From Reclinomonas americana ATCC 50394 (lineage: Eukaryota; Jakobida; Jakobea; Jakobida): DNA of 55,521 nucleotides. Both the position numbers and the translations under genes were made by a program. The stretch lies in NCBI GenBank assembly GCA_048213135.1, contig PS015098.1, positions 58,967-114,487 of the forward strand, written 5' to 3'. Numbering within the stretch: the first letter of the stretch is position 1; each line of letters begins with the position of its first letter. Of this stretch, positions 20,316 to 32,028 are shown piece after piece. The notes beneath the pieces are model-generated. The model made no database searches. It was not told where the DNA came from and saw nothing but the letters and a program-made list of their open reading frames with translations.

Positions 20316-23300
20316 TCAGTCCTCCTTCCTCTCGAGCTCCGGGTCCGTGTCGACAAGTTCCACGACTCGCGATCGCCGTCTCCTCGCGGCTGGAATTGAT
20401 GCGGGCGACGTTGGCGATGCCAGTGCTGGTGGCGGCAGTGGAGGAGGAGGAGCCGGTCCGGGTCCAGCCAGTGGGAGTACATGTTCGGGCATCGCTGCTC
20501 GAATGGATGGCAGTTGTGGGCGGAAACGACGATCTGCTCCGGTGGGAGCCGTCATGCGTTCCGACGTGACGCGTCGCGCGACGTTGGCGTCGGGCGACAT
20601 TGGCGTCGTGTTGGCGTCGGCAGCAGCTGCGGCGGCGGTGGTGCCATCGGCAAATGGCGATGCGGCATTGCCAGCAACGCCTGGTGAAGGGGTCTCGAGG
20701 CCGCCGTTGACCGTGTTGCGCCGTCGGTGACGAAGAATGCCATCGCCACCACTGGAGGATGAAGAGGACTCTGGGGGTGGCGACAAGCACTGCAATTCCT
20801 CTTCGCCCACTGGCGGAGTGGCCGACTGCGGAGGCGTAGCCACTTGCAGCATGCGCATGCGGGTCACTGCCGCCAAGAATGTCGACGTCTCGTTTTGTGT
20901 ACTTGCTGTCGGGCCGAGGCCGAAGCGCAGCTGGAGACGAGTTGAGGCCTGTTGCATCAACTTGCGTCGCTGTTCACGACGCATCCAACCGCGCACCGCC
21001 TCCTGCAGCCTCAACGCCGCCAACAGTTCCGCCACTTGCACCTTTTGCGGACGACGGCGCTTCCTTCGTCGTCGATCACCGCCGTCCAAATGTCCATCAT
21101 CATCGTCGTCGTGGCCGCCGTTCTCGTCATCATCGTCGTCGTCATTGTAATCATTGTCGTCACTGGGCGGATCGTCGAAATCGTCCTCCTCCTCATCGTT
21201 GCCACCTGCTTGATCACCACCGTTCGCCTTCTTCTCGTGTTTTCGTTTCTGCCGCCGCGAGCGGTCGTCGAAAGCTGTGGGGAAGCGCGATGACCATTGT
21301 TCCATGATGCTGTGCTTGATTCCCGGTGGCAGTGCTCTGCAGATGGAAAGAGTGGGTAAGCAACATGATTGTGTGCACAAAAAGACATTCGCTTACACGC
21401 AACTTGGCTTCCACTTCGCACGCGCGAGCGGTGAGGGCCGGCAGAACGTCGCGGTAGTGCGCTGTGCCACTCCAGTCGTAGATCTCGACCTCGGCCAAGT
21501 ATCTCAAGGCACGGGCGCGCGTGGCATCCCTTCCCACACCCAGTGGTGGATCGACTTGCTGCAGAATGGTCGGGAGTGCAGTCTGCAATGCGTGACACGC
21601 GGTTAGCAAACCACGCGACATTGTCGAGAGACAACATTGGCGAGGACGAACCACTGGCACATAACCCGTGCTCTCCGGGTCGTGATGTGCCCACGCATCC
21701 AGGAATCTGCGACAGCCGTGGAGTGAGATTGTGCTCTTAACAGTAGTTGCTGGCAGGAAGCATCATGCGCAACTGCTGAATGTTGTCGTCGGAGACGGCC
21801 TCCTCTTCTTCCTTGAGCGACAGCGTCGAAAAATTTTCCAGCATGACCTGCGGTGTGGTGGCAACAGTGAGCGAAGGCTAGAGAGAAAGGGCATTCTTGT
21901 TTCCACTGCAGAAACGCACCGCGATGAACAAGTTGAGCATCACAAACGTGACGAGGAACACAAACATCGAAAAGTAGACGGAAGTCAGGACTGTCACGCA
22001 GTTGGTGCTGTCGGCCGGGCAGGCTGTGCGGCGAAGAGTCACACGGTGAGAAGCAGCAATCATCCCACACGCCTCCACGCAGCCGGTGGTACGCACGGAA
22101 GTATGGATGGCTGAGCTCCTCCATGACGTATGGCCAGCTTTCGCCAGTCGAGGCGCGCAGGAGCAGACGGAGTGCGTTGGGAAAGTTCTGGAAGTTGGCG
22201 TGCCGATTGTAGAGAATGCCGAGCGGCACATCCGCAAACAGGTTGACTCCCACGACGGCGAACACGAAGAAGAGGAGCGCCAGAATCGAGCCAATGTTGG
22301 CAAGCGACGGCAGCGACAGGTACATGGTGTGGATCTGCCGCTGCACACCCCGCAGACTGCGGAACAGTCGCATCACCCGGAACACACGGAAGATGCGGAA
22401 CACTGTCGAGCCGACTCCGACACTCACATACAGGCCTGGTACAAGGCGTCAGGAAGAGTGCCACATGCTTTACAGTCGGCCACACGCACTCACCAATGAC
22501 CGACACGATGCACACGAAAAAGTCAAACACATTCCATCCGCTCTTGAAGTACCGTCGCAGTCCGTTGCCGTACACCTTGATGCAGGCCTCGGCGACAAAC
22601 ACCCACGTGACCACCTGTGCATGGTCGACAAGGCGGCGATGAGAGGAATGTAAGAGCGGGGTACTAGTGAGTGCAGTCACGCACTTGTTCCAGCACGTCA
22701 AACACATCAGTCATGGCCTTGGGCATGTCGCGGTACACCAACACCATGCTCAGCACGTTGACGACAATCACAGCCATGAGGGCGTAATCAAAGGGTCGCG
22801 AGGCGGCGATGTTGTAGGCTAGCATGCGTGATTTGCCAAAGAATGTTGGTGCGTACGTCGGTGGAGCGGGCACCGGGCTCTCCGATAGGAGACGGCGTTG
22901 AGCAGCTGCAGAAAGCGCAGAAGAGAGTTTAACATTCTGCGAGAAATACTCTATTCCGTCCTGCTGCTGAGCTCACGCACCGACCCAGCGCTGCTGCTCT
23001 GGAGTGAGGAATACAGCGGCACCCTCCGACTGCTTCTTGCGCTTGTAGTAGTTGTCGATGAGCACGCCGATAAACCTGTCAACAGCTAGTTGAGTACGAA
23101 TTCCACAGCCATGAATGAGTGCAACTTGCTGCTGCTGCACACGCACATATTGAGGGTCAGGTACACGCCAATGACGATAAAGCCGACAAAGTACAGCGCC
23201 TGCCATGGATTGCTGCCGCGAACAGGTTGCATGTCCACCTGAGAAGAGAGCGTTTAGTTTAGATAGTGAAAAGAAGCATGGCAGGAAATCGGCAACGGCG

Positions 23301-26300
23301 ACGCACCCCCACAGAATCGCGCCCCTTATTCATAATGTCCACCCATCCCTCGGTGGTGGAAATCTCAAAGAGCACTCGCATGGCGTTGACGAAATTGTCA
23401 AAGTTGGTCGCCGGCACAGTCCAGTCGCGGTCGCTGAGGTTGCCTGAGTCGTCAAAGTACTGTCCAACGCAGTCGGCCTTTCTGTCAACACCTGTTGATA
23501 AAATCATTGTGAGCAACAGTGGCGCGTGTGGCATTCTACCAAGAGTGCGCAACTAGAGTCGTTGCAGGAGCCGAATGTACCGGCATACAGTTGCACACCG
23601 AGGATACCGTACACCACCCACAGGAGCGACACCACCAACACGACATTGACCATTGGAGGAATGGCACGGAATAGTGCGTCGACCACGATCTGTGCAAGTG
23701 CACCGCCGGATGAGACGGTCGTCGGTTCACGCAGAAAAAAAACTTGTGTGTGTGCGGTAGCTCTTACCTTGAGACTGCGGATCCGATTGACAAAGCGGAG
23801 CGGCCGAATGGCACGAATGATGCGAATCATACCGATCCACGAGATTGTGTGATTGTACAGTACCACACCAACAACAGAGGCCTGATGGATGCCGTGTTAG
23901 TGAATGGGAGGAGAATGCTGATTGGTGGATGTACACACGCGCGCGTCACAAACCACCACAATGACAAAGTCGAAAATGTTCCACAAGGAGCGCATGTAGG
24001 CATTCTTGTGAAAGATGACTCCGTACGCCACCCACTTGCACAGCATCTCCGCCACGAACCCCGCCGTGATGATGGTATTCATCGAGTACACCACCAGCCA
24101 CATGGTCGTGTTCACCGGCTCGTTTGGGTGCTCAATGGCCAGTACCGCGCACGACCATCCGATCAACAACAAGACACTCCACTCAAACGCGCGATGCTCC
24201 ACAATCTCTGGTCTCGGAAACGGATAATTCAGTCTTGCTGTCGGCTCATGGAGGGGAAGGCGAGGAGCACACATGTAACTCACCGCGCATGCGTTGAACC
24301 AGTCGCGACGAGTCGGGCAGAATGCACATGGGCCACGACCGCGAAGGCAGTCTGCGCCACCAACTCTGTGCTACCTTCTGCTCACCGCCATCCGCGGTTC
24401 CAGGTTGAGGTGCTTGCGGTTTTGTTTCGTCGCCGTTCTGCTGAGGTTCACCACCGACGGGTGCGTTTGTCCGTGTTGGTGACTGCAAGTCGTCGACACT
24501 GTAGTCGATTAGTGGGTCAGCCACAAGAAGATGAGCTACCTACACTGAACATTCTTCTCCAAACCACTCACCTGACAAGCACAGAGACGCCGCGCACGTG
24601 GTGCGGCCTGGTCTTCTTTCCCGTTGCCTCAATGTCTGATGGGCGGTGAGTCAGGTTTTGCAGAATAATTTAGAGAGCCAACAGAACACACCAACGTCTA
24701 CGGCCAGCCCTAAATCATCATCATCGTCAGCTTCCGTCTCCTTTTCTGGCTTATCATCGTCGTCGCCAAAGGAAAAGTGTTGCAGCAGAATGGCGATGAA
24801 GAGATTCAACAGAATATCTGAGGTGCACGAGAGTGAGCGATAACACGAGAGTGGTGTGTAGTGTGGAGTGGGACGCAACAATTGCCGATGACAAACACGA
24901 AAACAAAGTAGACGGCAGCCCAGTCACCGGTTCCGGCCATGCAATCCCACAGCACATTGACCCAGTTCTCCAAGGTAAGAACCTATAATGTGTGTGAGCG
25001 TCACAGAAGTGAGTGAAGAAACAATGAAGGATAAGCCCAAGCACCTGGAAGATCGTGAGCATGGCCTGCAAAGCAGAAAGAGTCAGTGAAAATGAAAGAA
25101 GGGCAGGAGGATTGATCTCGAGTGTCTCGCGCACCTGGAAAAATGTGTCAAAGTTGGAGCGCGGAATCGGGTCATCGTCGTCGGGGAAGTACAGTTTGCC
25201 ACCAAAGAGTTGCATGCCGAGCAGAGCCGACACAAAAATGAAGAGCACCAGCAGAAGCATCAATGTGGAGACGCCTCGAATGCTCTCGCGCAGCATGCGG
25301 AGCACGCGTCGCAGAGAGTCCCACGATCTGCACGGCACGCCGAGGGTGAATGGGAGGCGGAATGGAAGAGAAATGTCATGTGCAACGCAACCTGGCCAGC
25401 TTGAACACGCGAAGCAAGCGCAGCGAACGCAGTGCCGTGAGGCCCGTTGAACCAGGTGTGTAAGCGTCGACAAAGCCGAGTGTCACAATGATGAAGTCGA
25501 AAATGTTGAAGACCACCGTGAAATACTTGCATGGAGTCTGTGCGTACAGCAGCAGCACCATCTCCGAGGCGAAAAAGTACAACAGCACCAGGTTGATCAG
25601 ATCTGCAGGGTAGAGGCAGGGAAGGTCAATACTCACATGAATACACCTCTCGCAGCATAAAGAGGACGACGCACCGCAAACATCGCTCATTGTCTTGGAC
25701 ATGCCGTAGTACTGAATTCCGAGAATGATGGTGTTGAAGACAATGACGGCGGCCATAATGCCCTGCCACACATTCGTCTGGGAGATACGCATCAACCAGA
25801 GCCGCGAGCGCAGCAGCAATGTGCGGAAGACGCCGGTCGCTGTGGCGGCCGAGGGGGCCGCTTTGATATTGTTCTCCAGCTCCTGCATGAAAATGACCTC
25901 CTTGGCCACCTCGGGCTCCGGCGCCATGGAACCGCGCCGACCACGCACATGCTCGGCGGCCTGCGGAGAGCCTGTGGAGTGGTCCCACCCGTCGTCGTCC
26001 TCGTTCGGATCGATGAACGATCCGCGACGCCCGTTGACTTTGCCCAAGGACTGAGCCAGCATGCTGCCGAATGCTCGCTGTCCACCAAAGACGCCGCCGC
26101 CGCCGCCCACAAATGACCGAGCTGGAGCCGGACGCACCAGTAGGCCACTGACAGAGGCCGACATTGTGGGCGGATCTCCGAGCTTGTACGGCTGTGCTCC
26201 TTCCACAGTCTCCACTCCAGTTCCCACACCTGCTGCTGCTGGCGCTGCTGCTGCTGCTGAATCACCCACCGTCGACAAACGCCGCAGCACCGAAACGCTT

Positions 26301-29186
26301 GGTCGATTCTCGTCGCCATCCTCGCTGCCGTCATCGTCAGCATTCTCGGCATCCGAGTTCTCGCCAGAGTATGGCGACGACGACGCTGACGATGACTCTG
26401 TCGAGGAACCGCTGCTCTCCTCCAGCGAGCCGTCGCATACTACAAGACTCGGTCGGTGCTCGGTGAACTTCCACTTCGCCATGGCCTTGTGCACCTCAAT
26501 GCCCGACTCGGCATTGATGACCATGGATGAGCCAGCCACCGTGTTAATGTCGGCGCCCATCTTGGAGAGCTCCAGCGTGGCGGCGCTATCCGTCTTGGCA
26601 CGCTCCTTGGAGACCTTCATGAAGGTCTTGGTGATGATGACGATGATGAGGTTGGCCAGGAACCAGGCGCCAAAGAACACCATTGGAATAAAGTACCAGA
26701 TGGCTTGGGCGTTATAGGCGTCCATGGTTGCCGATAGAATGTCGGTCCAGCTCTCCATTGTTACACCCTGCAGGTGGGCAGAAGGGTTATATAATCAGCA
26801 CGGGTCTGGTGCATCGTAGATGTGCGTACGTGTAGATGCTCACCGACATGACACACAGCGCCGCCGAGGCGATATTGTCGAAGCTGGTCTTGCCGCGATT
26901 CGGATTGTTGCCGCCGACCATGCACACTAGGCCGTCGGGGCACTGTAGGCCGCCGTTGAAAGAGCAGCCGTCCGTGGCGACCGTGCTCTGCGTCATTGTG
27001 CCGTCGTCGGCCACCTCGAAGCACCGCTGCGAGAGTGTGCCCTTGTAGAGCTGCACGCCGACCACCGAGAACACGAGAAAGTAGACGAAGAAGAGCAGCA
27101 GGGTGTCGGCCAGCGCCGGCAGCGTGCGGAGAATGGTGGTGACGAGCATTTGCATTTCGCGGAGATTGGAGATGGCGCGCAGCGGGCGCAGGAGACGCAG
27201 CGCACGCACGCCGCTCACGTTGGAGCCGACGAAGATGTTGAGGTAGCTGTGGAGCAGGGAAAGGGGGGAGAATGAGATAGGGGGAAGGAGAGGAAGGGAG
27301 GGGAGGGAGGGAAGGAGGAGAAGGGAGGGAAGGGGAGGGAGGGAAGGGAGGTAAGGGAGGGGAAGGGAGAAGAGAGAGAAAAGAGGGAAGAGAGGGAAGA
27401 GAGGGAAGAGAGGGAAGAGAGGGAAGAGAGAGGAGGGAGGGAACGGAAAGCCGTAAAGGGGCTGGAAGAAAAAGGAGGAATCGAAAGATGAGAGAAGATC
27501 TCGATGTGGAGGGTGCGACAAACAGCGAAGAAGTGAAGAACGAAGCAAAAAAACGAGAGAAGCACATGGAGAAGTAGGGCCACGAGGTCAAGAAGCAGAA
27601 GGGGATGGGGGGTGGAGAGAGAAGCAGACACGATGTAGGTGAGCTTGGTAAGATACGAAAATGAGAGAGACATAAAGCGACAATGACAACAGGGAGGCAC
27701 AGGAAAGTCAGAAAAGAGATGGAAGATCTGCGAGAGCACAATGAATACAGGAGTTGCAAAGAGTGTGGGCAGCGACAGAGTGCACGAGACGAGAAAGAAG
27801 GGACTTGGAAATTGACAACACTCATCAGAGGACTGAGGTGCTGAGAACGCTTCCTCTGTTTTTTCCTGTATGTTTGCGTGTGTGCGTGTCTGTCTGACTG
27901 CTTGTGCGACTGTCATTCTACCTCTTATTCTCTTGTTATCTCTGCTTCTCTCTCTTTTCCTCATTGTACTCTTCCGCATCGCAGCGCACCTTCCCGCCAC
28001 GACGATGAAGTCGAGCCAATTCCATCCCGATTTGAAGTATCCCACAAATCCCAATCCAATCCACTTGCACAGCATTTCCACAGTGAAGATGGCAGTGAAG
28101 CCGTAGTCGACAAAGTTGAGGTAGTAATTGCGTCCCTCCTCCGGCCCGGTCAGCGGGTCAAACATCGCCAATGCGATACTGTTCAGCAGTACCACGATCA
28201 GAATGGTGGTCTCGAAGGCTCTGTGGGAAGAGGAAGAGAAAGTGTGTGTGTGAGAGAGAGAGAATGGATCATGGAGCAAACGAATCGAGACACCACACAG
28301 CAATCACCTGTGATTGATCATGTCGTACATGAAGCGATGCAGGATCTGCCAGCAATTCAACCGCACAGATGGGATGCCATTGTAGGGACGAGCCACTCGG
28401 CACTCCTTCTCGATCCGCTTGAGCCGCTCCAGCTCCGCCAGCGACGTGTTGACCGGTACGAGAGACTGCACAAAATTGACGGCGGCACGACGAATGAAAG
28501 AGCCGCGTCGCCTTGGCACCTTGTGCAGCACTGCACCGCTAGTCGACACATCGCCTCCTTCCACGTCGGCAGCCGCCACCACGCTCGCCCTCCGCCCGCC
28601 ACCATTCCCCAACAGATCCGGAACACCGTCACCGCCAGCAAACGACACCAGCGTGCTCCGTCGCCGACCCGGCAGGTTCGGCAACGCAAATCGCAAGTGC
28701 TGCTGCAAGTGCTGATGTGCCTCGCCCTCTAATGGTGGTGGCAGCAGTGGAGGTGGTGGTGAGGGGGAGGGGGCCAGCAGTGCTCTGGTTATTGGTGACG
28801 CTGTGAGGCCGCTGTCGTGACCGTCGCCCACCACAATGCTGGGATTGTCATTGATGGTCCTCTGTTGGGGAGTGGACGGGATGCGGCGAAAGTGTGGTCG
28901 CGCGGGTGACTCGGTGGACGGCGGTCGAGGCACCGGCTGTGTGGAAAGGAGAGAGGTGAGAGTCGGAAAGAGGGGGATTGATTGAATGCAACGTGCACTG
29001 GAGGGGAGAAGAAGACAAGTCGTGCACATATAAACAAGCAGCAATGCGCAGGAAGCAAGAGTTGCACGTACATACAGATACTGAGAGAAGGAGACGGGAA
29101 GAGAGAGAGAGAGGAGGGAGAGCGACCATGTGCGTTTGCGTAAACACCCTCTTGGGACTCACCGCACATTCCCCGGTGTCGCTCAT
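20316..29186 (-). CDS. Four-domain voltage-gated calcium channel alpha1 subunit
   Basis: About twenty exons from MSDTGECAPVPRPPSTESPA (29186) to a stop at 20316. Four six-helix repeats are present. S4 segments: DI GVRALRLLRPLRAISNL, DII LRSLRLLRVFKLARLR, DIII IRIIRAIRPLRFVNRIRS, DIV FRIFRVFRVMRLFRSLRG. The pore filter has glutamate in all four repeats: TMESW (26,753-26,755), TLENW (24,968-24,970), TTEGW (23,349-23,351) and TGESW (22,140-22,142). The EEEE ring is the Ca2+-selective pattern. After DIV S6 comes a CaV-style EF-hand start (FLDAWAHHDPESTGYVP), then an acidic run, the basic cluster RRRRKRRR and an IQ-like helix (LRLQEAVRGWMRREQRRK). The DI-DII linker is long, Ser/Gly-rich and acidic; it begins like an AID region but is not clearly conserved. 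Expected role: depolarisation-gated Ca2+ entry at the plasma or ciliary membrane. Confidence 0.95.
27250..27560 (-). repeat. GGGA/GAGA purine tract in a channel intron
   Basis: Runs of GGGAGGGA and then GGGAAGAGA repeats form the 5' part of the intron between DI S3 and S4 (about 27,248-27,985). The sense strand is pyrimidine-rich. A further GTGT/CTCT section runs up to the CATCGCAG acceptor near 27,985. No exon is seen inside. Confidence 0.7.
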
Positions 29187-29713
29187 GTGGAGGAGTCGTC
29201 CACCAGTGGCTTCTCAACCAGCACACTGCAGATACTTACTCTCTCACTGACACACTCACACACGCAAGTGCGCACGCCCAGACGCACACGATCAATGTGG
29301 TCGTATATCGCTCTCTCGCTCGCACAACACACGAAATGGTGAATGACCGTTGCAAAATCGCTCGTTTTCAGACATTATTATTTTCGAGTGGGGAAGGGTG
29401 CGTGCGCGGCACGTGGAGGCGTGCACGTTGGAAAGCGGAGATGATGATGTCTGTCCACTTGTGAGGCGCAGCCTTCCCAGGGGAAATAGGTGCCCAAAAA
29501 TGGCGATCCCTCGACCTCCGGCAAATGCGTGGTCAGGAACGACCGTATTTCACCGCGCAGCGATTCATGTTCGCTCTCCCGCGAAAAAGTCGCATGTTGG
29601 ATACGCAACGCTGTTCAGGGTGCTTTTCCTAACAACAAAGTTGCCGGCATGGCGCAGCAGGGAGCGAGAAGCATTGCATGAGAGGGTTCGGTTTTACCAA
29701 AAACTGGGTGGGG
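29187..29713. promoter_or_regulatory. Intergenic region upstream of the calcium channel
   Basis: About 530 nt between the channel start and the stop of the next minus-strand gene. Open frames exist on both strands (29,350-29,790 plus; 29,378-29,608 minus) but they lack splice context or recognisable motifs. It should contain the channel promoter. Confidence 0.4.
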
Positions 29714-30930
29714 TCATGACACGCCTTGACGCACGTACGACGACGGCGGCGGTACGACCAGCGAGTGCGATGGCAACTCGGATGATGTAGGACTCAACAA
29801 CGTCAACGTTGACTTGCTGTTGCCGCCCACCTCGACGGGCGACGGGTCCCAGCGGCCCTGCAACCGACGTCCGCTGCCCTGATTCGACGCAGTGTGCTGA
29901 CGCTGGAAGGGGGAAGGGCGGAGTGAGAAGAACTTTGTGGGTGTGGTGCGAAGCGACAGTGGAAGACATGCACATACCAGCGCCGAGGGAATGACGCGCG
30001 GCGACAAGTCGGCCGACGAGTTAGTCTCTTGCGAGCGACGCAGGGAGCCGAGCGGAGGCGTGACATTGATGGAGCTCAAGTCGAGTCGCGCTCGGCCAGT
30101 GGACGACGACATGGGCGGTGTGGCAGTGGTCTCGTCGAATGCCGCCCGCACAAAACGCCGGCGATGCGATGACGACGGTGTGCTCGCATTGCCAGACGAC
30201 TGCTGTGGTGGTGGTGGTGGCGGAGGCGGCGGCGGCGGTGGTGGTGCCGGGGCGGGTGACATTGGCGTGGCGGCGGCAAACACTTGTGCNNNNNNNNNNN
30301 NNNNNNNNNNNNNNNNNNNNNNCTCCCGCTCGTACTCGGTCTCCACCACAGTGCGCTCCACCAGCTCACTGGCCCACGGCGCCGCGTCATCCACCTCCTG
30401 CAACCAGCGCTTGATGCGCGCATTGTTCGTCGCCACCTGCAGGCGGTACTCGGTGCGCGGAGTCGACGGCTCAGCCGGCTGGCCGACGCGACGATGAGTG
30501 GCCAAGTTGTCGAGAGTCAGTGGCATCGAGCGCGTGGTGGTGCGCGCCGACGTGGCACCATTGACGGTCGTCGTCGTCGTCGTCGTCGTCGTTGTGCCTA
30601 CAGCAGGGTTGGAGGCCGCCGGTGCTGACCTTGACGAGTACAACGCTTGTTGCTGTTGCTGTTGTTGTTGCTGTTGTTGCTGCTGCTGTTCCTTCCTCGC
30701 CGTCTCATTCAACGCATCCATTACGACCTGCCGCAGCGAGCCCGGCGTGCCGACGGGGCTCATGAGGTTGTTCGGCGAGCGCTTCATGAACGCCGGTGAC
30801 GGCGACACGGCTCCACCCTTTGGACTCGCCACCAACACAAACGCGCTTGTCGGTTCCTTCTCCGCCGCCGCCGTGTCAATCGTCAGCCGTGGCAGGGCCT
30901 TGGCGCGCACAGCAGGCGATTCTGCGCGAT
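29714..30930 (-). CDS. Gln/Pro/Thr-rich low-complexity protein, 5' end missing
   Basis: Two exons. The upstream exon begins at a CGCGCAG acceptor near 30,921 (AVRAKALPRLTIDTAAAEKE) and the last exon (HTASNQGSGRRLQGRWD) ends at 29714. It contains polyQ (about 15 residues, 30,640-30,690), polyT (30,560-30,595) and a run of 13 prolines (30,200-30,245). A short ordered-looking helical segment (RLQVATNNARIKRWLQEVDD) is cut by a 33-N gap. Repeated S/TP sites suggest phosphorylation. No domain is recognised. The first exon(s) are absent: upstream lies only the GA minisatellite with a 20-N gap, where the lipase 3' end is missing too. It could even be the 3' end of a longer transcript. Confidence 0.6.
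30290..30322. other. Assembly gap, 33 N, inside coding sequence
   Basis: Interrupts the Gln/Pro-rich protein between ETEYERE and AQVFAAA. Both sides share one frame. Confidence 1.
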
Positions 30931-30949
30931 CATTCACAGAGTCAGTACG

Positions 30950-31653
30950 GAAGTAAGGGGAAGAGAGGGGGGAGAAAGGGGAAAGAGAGGGGGGAAGGGC
31001 ACGAGAAAGAGGCAGGGAAGAGAGAAGAGGGGAAAGGCACGAGACAAGGAGTGAAGGCCGGATACGAGGAATAAAGGCAAGCGTGGAGGGGAAAAACAAA
31101 AGCGGAAGGAAAGGAGAAGAAAGTAAGAGAAAGGGCACGCGAGGAGAAGAAAGGGCGGCCGGGGAGAGGAAAGGGCAAGAGAGTGGAGGAGAAAGGGCAA
31201 GAGAGGAGAAAGGCCAAGAGAAAAGGCCAAGAGAGCGGGAAAACGCGCAAGTGAGAGATGCTCTCTCTTGCATGCAAGTGGAGAGAAACCAAAGACGAGA
31301 CAGAGGAGATAGGGCAAGAGAGAGGAGGAGGAAGGGCAAGCGTCTCTGAGAGGAAAGGAGAAAGGGCAAGAGAAGAGGAGAAAGGCCAAGAGAGGAGAAA
31401 GGGCAAGAGAAACGGGAAAACGCGCAAGTGAGAGATGCCCTCTCTTGCGTGCAAGTGGAGAGAAACCAAAGACGAGACAGAGGAGAAAGGGCAAGAGAGA
31501 GAAGGAGAAAGGGCAAGCATCTCTGAGAGGAAAGGAGAAAGGGCAAGAGAAGAAGAGAAAGGCCAAGGGGGGAGAAAGGGCAAGAGAGTGAGGAGTAACG
31601 AGATGCTCGCTCTTGCATACAAGTGGAGAACCCATGACGAGACAGAGAAGACA

Positions 31654-31700
<47 letters not shown>

Positions 31701-31720
31701 NNNNNNNNNNNNNNNNNNNN

Positions 31721-31803
<83 letters not shown>

Positions 31804-31975
31804 GAGAGAGAAGAGGACAGAAGAGGGAGAGAAAGGGATGAAGGGGGAAAGGAGGAGAGAAGCGGAGTGAGAAGGAGAGAGAAGGAGAATAGAATAGGAG
31901 AGAAGAGGCGAGAAAGAGAGAGAAGAACAGACAAGGATAGAGTGTGTGTGTGTGTGTGAGAGGGGAGGAGAGAGA
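30950..31975. repeat. GA-rich minisatellite, 183-nt unit, with a 20-N gap at 31,701-31,720
   Basis: AAAACGCGCAAGTGAGAGATG followed by CTCTCTTGCATGCAAGTGGA and GAAACCAAAGACGAGACAGA occurs near 31,237 and again, nearly identical, near 31,420. A third diverged copy lies near 31,600 (GAGATGCTCGCTCTTGCATAC). Between copies are AAAGGGCAAGAGA words. It runs into pure (GA)n on both sides of the gap. The array lies between the lipase and the Gln-rich gene. Confidence 0.85.
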
Positions 31976-32028
31976 ATCAATCGTGAGCCCACAACAACCC
32001 ACAACAGAAACCAGGGTTGCCACGCAAC

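Noticed and set aside
29350-29790. 146-codon plus-strand open frame
   Set aside because: It overlaps the 3' exon of the minus-strand Gln-rich gene and has no family-like sequence or splice context.
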